DNA of 64,000 nucleotides, taken from Nematopogon swammerdamellus. Its lineage: Eukaryota; Arthropoda; Insecta; Lepidoptera; Adelidae. A program made the translations under genes and the position numbers. The notes beneath the pieces were generated by a model. The model saw nothing but the letters and a program-made list of their open reading frames with translations, had not been told where the DNA came from and made no database searches. The DNA lies in the NCBI GenBank assembly GCA_946902875.1, contig OX336355.1, positions 14,045,347 through 14,109,346 of the forward strand, given 5' to 3'. Positions 40,440-52,211 of the stretch are shown one piece after another; the first letter of the stretch is position 1, and each line of letters begins with the position of its first letter.

Positions 40440-40935
40440 CGGACTGGACTTGGCTCCCCGTGGATGGACCAGCCAGACTGATGGATTTTAAAATATTTTG
40501 ATACTAGACTGATGGCAGACTGATAGTGCGAATGCATTTTACGTCTGGCGTCAGTCTGGCGTCAATCTGGTCGTTACCAAGGTCACGGACTGAACTGATG
40601 CCAAACCTAGCGTGTAAGTCGGAGGTTACACGCTAGGTTTTTAATCAGTTCAGTCCATCAGTCTGGTTAAACCATGGTCCAGCCTTACCCTGATCGTCGT
40701 ATACCTAATCTAAGAGTGTTTTCTGGGACATACCGGCGCCTCCGAGAAATCGGCAGTATTGACCGAAGGCAGGCAGATGCTGGCAGACCAGGTGTTATTC
40801 CGCCTAAAGATGTGGAGGAAGTATTGGAGTTTTTCACAAGAGATCCTAATATTTCAATTACAGCTGCAGCCAGGCGCCTTGGATTAAGCCAGTGGCGAGA
40901 ACTTCGATTCGTCCATCCACAAAATCTTACATAAA
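40440..40935 (+). pseudogene. DNA transposon fragment with HTH transposase N terminus
   Basis: Frame 40674-40934 encodes YPDRRIPNLRVFSGTYRRLR and DPNISITAAARRLGLSQ, the helix-turn-helix pattern of insect transposase-like proteins (ERFPxRRxP...F.RLxETGS..., xPxxSTRxxARxLGVSQ). The ATG lies in the transposon end also found at 31022. Inverted matching ends meet at 40590-40640 (AACCTAGCGTGTAA / TTACACGCTAGGTT), so two copies abut head to head. The catalytic domain is missing. Confidence 0.55.
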
Positions 40936-41468
40936 TAATTGCGGTTCTCTGGGTCGATGTTTATCATAAAACGACAAAAATCCATCCTTTTAGCAGGATC
41001 TCCCTCTTCGATATCATGCATGGTCGTGCAGTGGAATGGGTACAGCCGTGCTGTATGTACAATAAACCACTCTTGCTACTGGCTTAATCCACTCACCTAA
41101 TCTACTCACAATGTGTACAGTAATTTTTTTTAGACTTTTGGAACTCACTTGGATCTTCAACTTGACATTGGCACTATTGGCAGATTGAGCCTCAACTTAT
41201 CTATGAGTCTAGTCAAGAGGTCACTAGCCATTGAATAAAAAAAAAGAAATGTCGTTCGGTACGGTATGTCATGATGACATGATGGATGATGTATGTCATG
41301 TGATTGATTGATTATTCTTCGTCTTTGATTCTTCGAGTAATCTAACTTTGCTTCGAGTGGTGTGTGAGTGAAGATTGGTTTCGTGGAATAAAGTCTGCAA
41401 TTCTATGAAAAACACGTACATTTTGGATTTGTAAAATCATAATTCAGATTGTCCCGTTATTTGCTAAA
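40936..41468 (+). promoter_or_regulatory. CCDC115 upstream region
   Basis: No gene recognised. The sequence before the ATG at 41469 is the likely promoter and 5' UTR; no clear TATA or initiator could be fixed. Confidence 0.3.
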
Positions 41469-44400
41469 ATGGCAAAAGGTAGGCACATCATCTTCAATTC
41501 CTTAGATGCTTAGCTAAAGCTAAAGTTTTGGAAGTATAACCAATTTCGTTTCATTTTGCATAGATAAGCCCGATTCGAGCACAATATGTGAAGTTCTCGA
41601 TAAGCTCGTGCTGCAGTCTCTGCACCTGATGCAAGAGAAGCTGGAGCGAGAGACTGCGCTGGAGGCGGCACTGAGCGACGGAACCTTCCACCTCGCCAAG
41701 TCGCGCTACATTATGGGACAGAGTTCCGTGAGCTCGCTGCGACTGCCTACGGAGAGCAGTAGTGTAGAGTTCTCCGCCTCAGCATTTTGCGACAGGGAGG
41801 AGCGCGATGGGGTTATACATCTACAGGTTAGTAGAGTTATGTATCCATATCCATATCCATACTATATATAATATTATAAATTCGAAAGTAACTCTGTTGT
41901 CTGTCTGTTACCTTTTCACGCCTAAACCGCTGAACAGATTTCGATAAAATATTGCACGGAGATGATTTGCATCCTGAGGACGGACATAGGCTACGTTTTG
42001 TCTCAAAAAACAACCCTTAAGGGGGTGAAATAGGGGATGAAAGTTTGTATGGGGAACTCAGCATTTCTTAAGTTAGGGATATGACAATTTATATTTGGGC
42101 TTTTGGTATGAAATAAAGAAATACGTGTTTCAGCGTTTTTGCTGAATCAACCCTTAAATTAAAATAGGGGTTGATTTCAAAATTACATTTTAGGATTTTA
42201 TAAAATTTTGTACGGAGATGAAGTGCATCCTGAGGAAGAACATGGGCTACCTTTTGTCTCAAAAAACAACCCTTAACGGGATGAAATAGGGGATGAAAGA
42301 TTGTATGGGGAACCCATCATTTTTCAAGTTAGGGATATGAAAATTCATATTTAGGCTTTTAATATAAAATAAAAAATTACGTGTTTAAGCGTTTTTGCTA
42401 AATCAACCCTTAAATTAAAATAGGGGATGATTTCACAATTAGATTTTAGGATTTTAAATGATTTTTAATAATTTTATCCATACTGGGGGTGTTTTGAAGA
42501 GGGGGGTTGAGATAGGGGGGAGGGGTCCGCGGGGAGAGGGGAAGGGAGGATAATTTAATCTCTATCTTCTTTTCTCTATCTCTACTTCTTATAAAAGGAA
42601 ACGTCTGTTTGCATGTATGTATGTATGTTTGAGGTAAACTCGGAAGCACTTTTAACAGATTTTGATGCGGTTTACACCAATGTAAAGAGTAGTCCTTCCG
42701 GCTCACTATAGGATATATACCATACAGTTAAATAGCCTTAGGGTTGAGCAGTATCAAAGAAAACGGAATTTAATGTCGAATGGTCGTAATATATGGCGTT
42801 AGCAGTTCTGTTGAGTTGCGTTGGTGTAATGCGGTTGGTGCTTTTGGTAGAAGGGACGAATAGAATAAAGAGTAGATATCTAATACTTATAAAATTGTTT
42901 GTCCTGACTGACTGATCTATCAACGCACATCCAAAACTACTAAGTCTAGAAAGCTGAAATTTGGAACATAGGATTATTTCATAACGTAAGCATCCGTTAA
43001 GGATTTTTGGAAATTACAACTTTAAGGGGGGAGGGGACATGGGGACGACGACTTTGTATGAAAGTCTTTGTTATTTGAAGTTAGAAACATGAAAATTGGA
43101 ATTACAACTGCTGAGAATAAATCACTGAAACACTTCAGGGTGTTTTGTTTCAAATTTTAAAGGAGGGGGGGGGGGGGGGGGGGATCGGGGTACCAGTGGC
43201 CTCGCCCTTAGTTACGCACTTTCTTCGAGAAGGTTTACTGTATTCCAGAATGCAGCTTAGCCTGAAGCCTCGCCTTTAGCTACTAATTTATTTAAGAAGG
43301 TTTATCGTTTACCTAAACGCAGCTCGGCCTTTGGGCTCGCCCATAGTTACTTACTTTGATCGACAAGGTTTATCCTCTTCCTGAACGCAGATCTGCCTTC
43401 GGCCTCACCCATAGTTTATACTTACTTTCACCGAGATGGTTTATAGCCTTCGACCTCACCCTCAGTCACTTACTTTCTTCGAGAAGGATTATAGCCTTCC
43501 TGAACGCAACTCGGCCTTCGGACTCGCCCTTAGTAACTTATTTTCTTCGAGAAGGTTTATGGTCTTCCTGACCGCAGCTCGGCCTTCGGCCTCGCCATTA
43601 GTTACTTACTTTCTTCGAGAAGGATTATAGTCGTCCTGAACGCAGCTCGGCCTTCGGCCTCGCCCTCAGTTACTTACTTTCTTCGAGAAGGTTTATGGTC
43701 TTCCTGAACGTAGCTCGGCCTTCGGCCTCGCCCTTAATTACTTACTTTCTTAGATAAGGTTTATCGTCTTCCTGAACGCAGCTCGGCCTTCGGCCTCGCC
43801 CTTTGTTGCTTACTTTCTTTGAGAAGGTTTATATTCTTTCTGAACGCAGCTCGGCCTTCGGCCTCGCCCTTAGTTACTTACTTTCTTCGAGAAGGTTTCA
43901 TGGTCTTCCTGAACGCAGCTCGGCCTTCGGCCTTGCCCTTAGTTACTTACTTTTTTTGAGAAGGTTTATGGTCTTCCTGAACGTAGCTCGGCCTTCGGTC
44001 TCGCTTTGAGTTATTTAAGTGCTTCGAGAAGGTTTATGGTCTTCCTGAACGTAGCTCGAACTTCGGCCTGGCCCTTAATTACTTACTTTCTTAGATAAGG
44101 TGTATCGCCTTCCTGAACACTGCTCGGCCTTCGGCCTCGCCCTTAGTTACTTACTTTCTTCGAGAAGGTTTATAGTCTTCCTGAACGCAGCTCGGCCTTC
44201 GGCCTCGCCCTCAATTACTTAATTTCTTCGGGAAGGTTTATAGTGTTCCTGAACGCAGCTCGGCCTTCGGCCTCACCCTCAGTTACTTACTTTCTTCGAG
44301 AAGGTTTATGTTCTTCCTAAACGTAGTTCGGCCTTCGGCCTCGCCCTTAATTACTTACTTTCTTAGATAAGGTTTATCATCTTCCTGAACGCAGCTCGGC

Positions 44401-47252
44401 CTTCGGCCTCGCCCTTTGTTACTTACTTTCTTTGGGAAGGTTTATAGTTTTTCTGAACGCAGCTCGGCCTTCGGCCTCGCCCTTAGTTACTTACTTTCTT
44501 CGAGAAGGTTTCATGGTCTTCCTGAACGCAGCTCGGCCTTCGGCCTTGCCCTTAGTTACTTACTTTTTTTGAGAAGGTTTATGGTCTTCCTGAACGCAGC
44601 TCGGCCTTCGGCCTCGCCCTCAGTTACTTACTGTCTTCGAGAAGGTTTATGGTCTTTCTGAACTCAGCTCGGCCTTCGGCCTCGCCCTTAGTTACTTACT
44701 TTCTTCGAGATGGTTTATAGTCTTCCTGAACGCAGCTCGGCCTTCGGCCTCGCCCTCAGTTACTTACTGTCTTCGAGAAGGTTCATGGTCTTCCTGAACG
44801 CAGCTCAGCCTTCGGCCTCGCCCTTACTTACTTACTTTCTTCGAGATGGTTTATAGTCTTCCTGAACGCAGCTCGGCCTTCGGCCTCGCCCTCAGTTACT
44901 TACTGTCTTCGATAAGGTTCATGGTCTTCCTGAACGCAGCTCGGCCTTCGGCCTCGCCCTTAGTTACTTACTTTCTTTGAGAAGGTTTATAGTCTTTCTG
45001 AACGCAGGTCGGCATTCTGCCTCGCCCTCAGTTACTTACTTTCTTGAGAAGGTTTATCGTCTTCCTGAACGCAGCTCGGCCTTCGGCCTCGCCCTTAATT
45101 ACTTACTATCTTAGATAAGGTTTATCGTCTTCCTGAACGCAGCTCGGCCTTCGGCCTCGCCCTTTGTTACTTAATTTCTTTGAGAAGGTTTATAGTTTTT
45201 CTGAACGCAGATCGGCCTTCGGCCTCGCCCTTAGTTACTTACTTTCTTCGAGAAGGTTTCATGGTCTTCCTGAACGCAGCTCGGCCTTCGGCCTTGCCCT
45301 TAGTTACTTACTTTATTTGAGAAGGTTTATGGTCTTCCTGAACGCAGCTCGGCCTTCGGCCTCGCCCTCAGTTACTTACTGTCTTCGAGAAGGTTCATGG
45401 TCTTTCTGAACTCAGCTCGGCCTTCGGCCTCGCCCTTAGTTACTTACTTTCTTCGAGATGGTTTGTAGTCTTCCTGAACGCAGCTCGGCCTTCGGCCTCG
45501 CCCTCAGTTACTTACTGTCTTCGAGAAGGTTCATGGTCTTCCTGAACGCAGCTCGGCCTTCGGCCTCGCCCTTAGTTACTTACTTTCTTTGAGAAGGTTT
45601 ATAGTCTTTCTGAACGCAGGTCGGCATTCTGCCTCGCCCTCAGTTACTTACTTTTTTGAGAAGGTTTATCGTCTTCCTGAACGCAGCTCGGCCTTCGGCC
45701 TCGCCCCTAATTACTTACTTTCTTAGAGATGGTTTATCGTCTTCCTGAATGTAGTTCGGCCTTCGGCCTCGCCCTCAGTTACTTACTTTCTTCGAGAAGA
45801 TTTATTTTCTTTCTAGAATACAGTTCAGCCTGAAGCCTCACCGTTAGTTCTTACTTTATTTGAGAAGGTTTATCGTTTACCTTAACGCGGCTTGCCTTCG
45901 GCCTCGCCCTTAACTACTTACTTTCTTAGAGATGGTTTATCGACTTTCTGGACGCAGCTCGGCCTTCGGCCTCGCCCATAGTTACTTACTGTCTTCTTTG
46001 AAATACGAATTTCACGCGAGCGGAGCCGCGGGCTCAGCTAGTTAGATAATATATCATGAAATACCTGCAATGTGCAATGTTCAAGAACAAATGAGGTAAT
46101 GTTTAAATTTGTGTAAATTCACTTTCGAGGTATTATACCTAAACCAGAATGACATAATAGGCCTAATAAGGACCCCTGCAGACTAAACAAACACACACAC
46201 ACACACACACCAATGGGCCTTAGGGCTTGTACCCAAACTACGTGACCGATTTTACCCCCCCCCCCCCCCCCACCCCCCCGCTATTTCTATAAATAGAAAT
46301 GGTAGCCTATTTAATCAATATTTGAGATCTTAGTGTGGTGTAAACGGTACAAGGTAGTAAATCGGCAGGAAATGAAAATTATGCTCACATGTACAGGTAA
46401 GTATTTATGGTTTTATTCATTTATTTAAAATAACAATACACTTTGGACAAGATATTGCAATATTGAACTTTTAAATTACCTTTTTTTTATAAACAATTAA
46501 ATATATTGTTAAATATAACTGTAACTACGTGACTTGGCACTAACCCCCCCCCCCCCCCCCCTGTGACTGACCGTGGTATTTTTCGAACCCCCCTCCCCCC
46601 CTAAATCGGTCACATAGTATGTGTACGAGCCCTTAGCGACACCAGTGTTAAAAGTGATCTGTCAAACATCAAACTTCTGAAAATTCTTTTTTCGAACGAC
46701 CAAAGATTATGAAGCGGCTATCTACAATGCAATGTATAAAAGCCTGTTGCACCATCTATTATTCAATAGTGTGACTAATAGATTTTTCGGTACGTTTGTT
46801 GTATGGCAGCCCCCCTTAATTTTTTGCATTTTCTTATTTATCTTATTTGTTGTTATATCCGCCATAGTAACGCATATTCTGTGAAAGTTTCAACGGGCTA
46901 CCTATTACGGTCCAAGAGATACCGCCCTCGGACGGACGGACGGACGACGGAGTCTTAGTAATAGGCTTCCGTACGGGATACGGAAACCTAAAAAGCATGA
47001 ACGGAATAAAATAAACCTGATTTGTCAAAATGTTGCCAACAGTCACGCGAGAATAGCGACCAAGACACAGTGAACCCCATCAAGTGGTTCGGGGTGCTGG
47101 TGCCGCAGAACCTGCACCGGGCGCAGGCGATCTTCCGGAGCTCCCTCGACTACGTCGTGGAGTGCGCCAACACGCACATCCGACTCAGCGACACTCTCAA
47201 TAAGATACTACTGTTGAGGGCAGCGAAGGCAAACGCTGTAATGTGCGAATGA
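41469..47252 (+). CDS. CCDC115: CCDC115/Vma22-like V-ATPase assembly factor, 3 exons
   Basis: Exons 41469-41478, 41564-41826 and 47043-47252; GT-AG introns, phases 1 and 0; 160 residues (human CCDC115 is about 180). The N-terminal half is a coiled coil (VLDKLVLQSLHLMQEKLERE) followed by HLAKSRYIMG. The C-terminal half has NPIKWFGVLVPQNLHRAQ, the hallmark PLNWFGILVP-type motif of CCDC115, then a second helix. The family works with TMEM199/Vma12 in the ER-Golgi to assemble the V-ATPase V0 sector. Intron 2 (5.2 kb) is filled by a Helitron-like element with a 68-bp satellite and a PIF-type MITE. The start ATG is in a 10-bp coding exon that joins in frame. A SINE-A copy lies 13 bp after the stop. 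Confidence 0.9.
41866..46041 (+). mobile_element. Helitron-like element(s) with satellite array, in CCDC115 intron 2
   Basis: Starts near ATAATATTATAAATTCGAAA, the usual opening of abundant lepidopteran non-autonomous Helitrons. Ends GAGCGGAGCCGCGGGCTCAG then CTAG at 46038-46041; GC-rich hairpin plus CTAG is a Helitron 3' hallmark. Two similar start-like segments (41866 and 42885) and duplicated inner blocks (41935-42060 vs 42195-42320) suggest nested or tandem copies. Classification is from ends only; no RepHel protein is present. Confidence 0.55.
43196..46000 (+). repeat. 68-bp satellite-like tandem array, about 41 copies
   Basis: Unit contains TTCTTCGAGAAGGTTTATGG, CTTCCTGAACGCAGCTCGGC and CTTCGGCCTCGCCCTTAG. 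Copies near 43803, 44416 and 45164 share the same variant series, spaced 613 and 748 bp apart (9 and 11 units), which shows higher-order duplication. A G16-like run lies just before it at 43167. Open frames here are repeat artefacts. Confidence 0.92.
46223..46632. mobile_element. PIF/Harbinger-type MITE with C-homopolymers
   Basis: TTA flanks at 46220-46222 and 46633-46635 and inverted ends of about 30 bp (GGGCTTGTACCCAAACTACG / inverse of CATAGTATGTGTACGAGCCC). A 3-bp TTA duplication is typical of PIF/Harbinger. Two runs of about 16-17 C lie inside both ends. Confidence 0.7.
46640..47020. repeat. Dispersed repeat H with GACG microsatellite
   Basis: 46830-47000 has ATATCCGCCATAGTAACGCA, TTCAACGGGCTACC, CAAGAGATACCGCC, (GGAC)n and GATACGGAAACCTA, closely like segments inside the hAT-like elements near 49110-49560 and 51070-51570. 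Confidence 0.6.
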
Positions 47253-47265
47253 ATTGAGGGTGGTG

Positions 47266-47633
47266 TTTTTTATTTTTTATGGAAACTGACACGGTTGGCT
47301 ACATCACCTACAACGTCCGTGATGTCAGCCCATAACACCGGGTGAACTAAGTGCTATGTCAGTGCTTCCCCCTTTGATCGTGCCGGCTACACTGAACTGG
47401 TCGGAAAACACAAACTATTTACATAGCCGTTTAGACCGACGTTTCATTCAGTGCGGTGGTACCAACCCGGGCGGGTTAAACCCTACCACCAAGTAAGATT
47501 AGGAGGGAAGGGACCTACAGTTTTACGAGGAATCCGAACCTCGGTCAGCCTCCAAGTACTGACCGCACCCAACGTTGCTTAACATTCAATAGCGACAGTT
47601 GACTGTCTGCACCACTGAGCTATCGAGGCTGAC
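47266..47633 (-). mobile_element. SINE-A copy in the CCDC115 3' UTR region
   Basis: A tail as the T run at 47266-47278; minus-strand head at the high end (GCCTCGATAGCTCAGTGGTG, GTTAAGCAACGTTGG). Begins 13 bp beyond the CCDC115 stop. Confidence 0.8.
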
Positions 47634-47639
47634 AAAAGG

Positions 47640-47915
47640 CTTCGAGGCTTTTTTTTCTGGAACACATATTGTTGTTTTTTTGGTTTGGGGTTGGCTCTAG
47701 GCCTGCAAACTAATCCCGCTTGGTTGGGGACCTTCGTGCAAAACCTCGCAGTCTCCAGCTACCCCAGCCAGCCTATGTCTTCCATGAAAGCCACAAGTCG
47801 ACCGGGGTGTCTGCAGGCCGCTTATCCCTTAGTCGCCTTTTACGACCTGCACGGGGAGAGATGCAGTGGGACTATTCTTATTAAGTACCGACCCCACAAA
47901 GTACTTGCTGAGGTG
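47640..47915 (-). mobile_element. Module C retroposon fragment
   Basis: Contains TTATCCCTTAGTCGCCTTTT, CACGGGGAGAGATGCAGTGG and TTAAGTACCGACCCCACA in inverse orientation of module C, preceded by CTCTAGGCCTGCAAACTAAT, not seen in the other copies. Confidence 0.6.
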
Positions 47916-48417
47916 CCATGTCGGTAATGGCCTTTTAGTTGTGCAGGCTGCACTAAACTGGACGGAAAACACAAACAGTTTTTAATAGTCACCGATCTTC
48001 ATTCAGTGCGGTGGTGCCGATCTGGACGAATTAACCCTACTGCCTAATGCGCTTCTCCATATCCCAAAGGTCAGATTGTAAAGAATGCTGCATTGTAATG
48101 AAATTAAATGAAATGAAAATATACTTTTTTGCACAAAAAGTGACAAAAGGCGGACTTAAAGCCTAAGGGCATTATCTGCCAGTCATACCTGGGATTGTGA
48201 GTAGGGTAGATGGGTAGTGCGGAAAATTAAATGAGATAATTTTTTTTTTAAGAGTACAAAACTAAACAATAAAACATAGATAATAGTAATAACATACAAC
48301 TAAATACATTCGTGAAATACATACATACAAGTTCAAAAGTACATACATATACGCAATATAAACAAATACATCCATACATACCTAATGCAGTTTCTAAACA
48401 AGCGATAACACACTCCT
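47916..48417. other. Fragmentary SINE tail and AT-rich sequence
   Basis: Around 47920-48060 are diverged SINE-A phrases (GGTGCCATGTCGGTAATGGC, CACTAAACTGGACGGAAAAC). The rest is A-rich with ATACATAC repeats and no gene. Confidence 0.4.
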
Positions 48418-49187
48418 AATCTTACTTGGTGGTAGGGTTTAACCCGCCCGGGTTGGTACCAGTGGCGGTTCCCCAGGTGAAGCAAGTGAAGCACCGCCTC
48501 ACTTAATTATCTTGAAAGTAAAGAAAAAAAAAACATTTCAAAATATCAAGAAAGAAAACTTAAAAAAGTCAAGTACCTATATCCGATCCGAACTGATCAC
48601 AATATTAGCGCGGCGGCGCGTAGGAGGCGGAGGCGGCTGCTGGTGGTGCGACGCGCGCGACGAAATACGTTAAAGATGTGTTAGTGCATCAACACCACCA
48701 ACACAGCACGCACACACACACAGACGTGACGTGTGACGTGTCACGTACGGCATGGCATATGGTGACTCACCCCGGTCCGGTGCGGCGACGAATCGCTTAT
48801 TTTGATATCGCTTCACCAAGCGTAAAGACAACAGGTTGACCTTGGAGGCTTTGGATGTAGGGAGCAGCTGAGGCTCTGATAAATGGCGCCGGACGAGACA
48901 TCTATATCCAATTAAAAGAATGCAGAGCGAGATGGGGCGATCACGTTTTCTATAAGTCGGTTTGATTTACCTCCGTGATTAAAATGATGGCAAAATTCGC
49001 ACTAGTTACGGTAAGTTTCATAGCTCAATGGTATATGCTTCGCTATTCAATCTAGTGACGTTGGTTCGAATCTCACTTTTGCGAATTCTTTTTTTTTTTT
49101 TTTTAGGGTTCCGTATCCGGTATGGGACCCTATTACTAAGCCTACGCCGTCTGTCTGTCTGTCTGTCTGTCCGTCCGTCCGTCTGTC

Positions 49188-49468
49188 TTTTTTTTTATGT
49201 AATCCGGTATGGGTGGCTGAGCCGGAGGGGCCAAAGCGCATGCTCCGACCAGCTAATATCACCTCCGAGAAGGTAGGTGCCATACCGGAGACTTCCCTGG
49301 ATTGCTGGCTATACTAGACTAGAGGAGAACACAGCCGAGGCTGCTATGCGGCAGCAGCAGGTGTAAAGTAAGCATACACGTAAATTTTTTCGTCAGAAAA
49401 AACTCATTGTTACACGCCGACCGGATTCGAACCTCGCACCTCCCCAAACCACTCGGCCACCCGCCGCT
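49188..49468 (-). mobile_element. SINE-B nested in hAT-like copy 1
   Basis: Inserted in the (GTCT)n/(GTCC)n tract; T run then TAATCCGGTATGGGTGGCTG at the low end, tRNA-like head ACCGGATTCGAACCTCGCAC at the high end. Core partly deleted. Confidence 0.8.
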
Positions 49469-49625
49469 TGTCTGTCCGTCCGTCTGTCCGAGGCCTGTAT
49501 CTCTTGAACCGTAATTTGGTAGCCCGTTGAAATGTTCACAGAAAATGTGTTATTTATTATGGCCGATATAACAAAAAATAATGAAAATAAGAAAAAGTAA
49601 AAAACTCACGGGGGTTCCCATAGAT

Positions 49626-49680
49626 GGCGCGCGCGCATACACTTTTTGGTTTCAAAAAGTGTATGCGCGCGCGCCATCTA
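49626..49680. repeat. Perfect hairpin inside hAT-like copy
   Basis: ATGGCGCGCGCGCATACACT pairs with AGTGTATGCGCGCGCGCCAT across a TTTTTGG...CAAAAA stem. Also present at 50984-51040 in copy 2. Confidence 0.8.
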
Positions 49681-50167
49681 CCAAATAGATGATGAATCAT
49701 TTTCTAATCGTGACTAACTAATATGAAGTATTTCATAACACGCCATCTAGATGGCGTGGCGTGTTATGAAATTCATCTAGTGGCGCTAGCCGTGACATGG
49801 CGATACGGTACCCTCGGTGCGCGATTCGATAGTAGTTTTTGGTTAAGTATTGTTAGGGCCAAAAAAAATTAGGTTTAGGTTTTTCAATTTATCATAAAGT
49901 AATAGCAATGTAGGTGGATTTTTTAGTCGCCTCACTAAGATTTATAGGTCAAAGCCGCCACTGGTTGGTACCACCGCACTGAATGAAACGTCGGTCTAAA
50001 CGGCTATGTAAATAGTTTGTGTTTTCCGACCAGTTCAGTGTAGCCGGCACGATCAAAGGGGGAAGCACTGACATTGCACCTAGTTCACCCGGTGTTATGG
50101 GCTGACATCACGGACGTTGTAGGTGATGTAGCCAACCGTGTCAGTTTCAATAAAAAAAAAAAAAAAA

Positions 50168-50439
50168 TTCATGTATCTCATAATATAATTTTTGTCTATA
50201 TTACGCACTCTTTTGGCAGATGGCTACTACACACACGTATTAAGCCCATCAACCAACATAAATGTAAAGAATCGCTACGCGTGGCCTCTACCAAATGATG
50301 TCAGCTAAATGAGGGTCTTTGTTTTGATATAGGATCAATCACCATCACCACTATTAACAAAAAATAATGCATCTGAGGACTGAGCTAACGAGGCCGACAG
50401 TTCGTTGATATAATTCTGAGCAAACTTTTTTGTTTTTGT
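50168..50439. other. Spacer between SINE copies, nothing recognised
   Basis: AT-rich, no gene. Confidence 0.4.
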
Positions 50440-51189
50440 TTTTTATGGAAACTGACAAGGTTGGTTACCTCACCTACAACATCCGTGATGTCAGCCCATA
50501 ACACCAGGTGAAGTAGGTGCCATGTCAGTGCTTCCCTTAATTTCATTTCATGTCGGCTACACTGAACTGTACAGAAAACATGAACTATTTACATAGCCGT
50601 GTGGGGTCGGTACTTAAAAAGAATAACCCCACTGCATCTCTCCCCGTCGCATGTCGTAAAAGTCGACTAAGGGATCGTCAGCCTCAGCAGCTCAGTGCAG
50701 TGGCGGCTTTGACCTATAAATCTTAGTGAGGCGACTAAAAAATCCACCTACATTGCTATTACTTTATGATAAATTGAAAAACCTAAACCAATTTTTTTTT
50801 TGGCCCTAACAATACTTAACCAAAAACTATTAACGAATCGCGCACCGAGGGTACCGTATCGCCATGTCACGGCTAGCGCCACTAGATGAATTTCATAACA
50901 CGCCACGCCATCTAGATGGCGTGTTATGAAATACTTCATATTAGTTAGTCACGATTAGAAAATGATTCATCATCTATTTGGTAGATGGCGCGCGCGCATA
51001 CACTTTTTGAAACCAAAAAGTGTATGCGCGCGCGCCATCTATGGGAACCCCCGTGAGTTTTTTACTTTTTCTTATTTTCATGATTTTTTGTTATATCGGC
51101 CATAATAACACATTTTCTGTGAACATTTCAACGGGCTACCAAATTACGGTTCAAGAGATACAGGCCTCGGACAGACGGACGGACAGACA

Positions 51190-51488
51190 AGCGGCGGGTG
51201 ACCGAGTGGTTTGGGCATTGGCTTCAAATGCGAGAGGTGCGAGGTTCGAATCCGGTCGGCGTGTAACAATGAGTTTTTTCTGACGAAAAAAATTACGTGT
51301 ATGCATACCTACACCTGCTGCTGCCGCATAGCAGCCTCGGCTGTGTTCTCCTCTAGTCTAGTATAGCCAGCAATCCAGGGAAGTCTCCGGTATGGCACCT
51401 ACCTTCTCGGAGGTGATATTGGCTGGTCGGAGCATGCGCTTTGGCCCCTCCGGCTCAGCCACCCATACCGGATTACATAAAAAAAAAG
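51190..51488 (+). mobile_element. SINE-B nested in hAT-like copy 2
   Basis: AGCGGCGGGTGACCGAGTGG head and GGTTCGAATCCGGTCGGCG B box; same position as the SINE-B in copy 1, so it was already present before the hAT-like element was duplicated. Confidence 0.85.
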
Positions 51489-52081
51489 ACAGACGGACGG
51501 ACGGACAGACAGACAGACAGACAGACGGCGTAGGCTTAGTAATAGGGTCCCGTACCGGATACGGAACCCTAAAAAAAAAAAAAAAAGAATTCGCAAAAGT
51601 GAGATTCGAACCAACGTCACTAGATTGAAAAGCAAAGCATATGCCATTGAGCTATGATACTTATCGTAACTAGTGCGAATTTCGCCATCATGTTAATCAC
51701 GGAGGTAAAACAAACCGACTTATAGAAAACGTGAATCGCCCCATCTCGCTCTGCATTATTTTAATTGGATATAGATGTCTCGTCCGGCGCCATTTATCAG
51801 AGCCTCAGCTGCTCCCTACATCCAAAGCCTCCAAGGTCAACCTGTTGTCTTTACGCTTGGTGAAGCGATATCAAAATAAGCGATTCATCGCCGCACCGGA
51901 CCGGGGTGAGTCACCATATGCCATGCCGTACGTGACACGTCACACGTCACGTCTGTGTGTGTGTGCGTGCTGTGTTGGTGGTGTTGATGCACTAACACAT
52001 CTTTAACGTATGTCGTCGCGCGCGTCGCACCAGCCGCCTCCGCCTCCTCCGCGCCGCCGCGCTAATATTGTGATCAGTTCG

Positions 52082-52211
52082 GCAGGTCTATTCTTGTAAA
52101 TTCTGACAGCGGACTCAGCGCTGATGTGGCGCTGAGAGCCATTTAATAAAGTGGCTCTCAGCGCCACATCAGCGCTGAGTCCGCTGTCAGAATTTACAAG
52201 AATAGACCTGC
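52082..52211. mobile_element. 130-bp foldback element
   Basis: Near-perfect palindrome from GCAGGTCTATTCTTGTAAAT to its inverse, centre at TTTAATAAAG. Absent from hAT-like copy 1, where the two flanks are joined. Confidence 0.85.

Larger units (their letters stand above)
48460..49963. mobile_element. hAT-like element, copy 1
   Basis: Ends CAGTGGCGGTTCCCCAGG and TCAAAGCCGCCACTG; 8-bp duplication GTTGGTAC at 48452-48459 and 49964-49971. 1504 bp, no transposase. Contains repeat H, a SINE-B, a palindrome at 49626-49680 and the microsatellite (GTCT)n. Confidence 0.88.
48418..50167 (+). mobile_element. SINE-A copy split by a hAT-like element
   Basis: 48418-48459 (core start) resumes at 49964-50167 (TTGGTACCACCGCACTGAAT, tail, A run). 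The gap is the hAT-like element. Confidence 0.85.

Noticed and set aside
43356..45409. Several 60-80 residue ORFs
   Set aside because: They are periodic frames of the 68-bp satellite.
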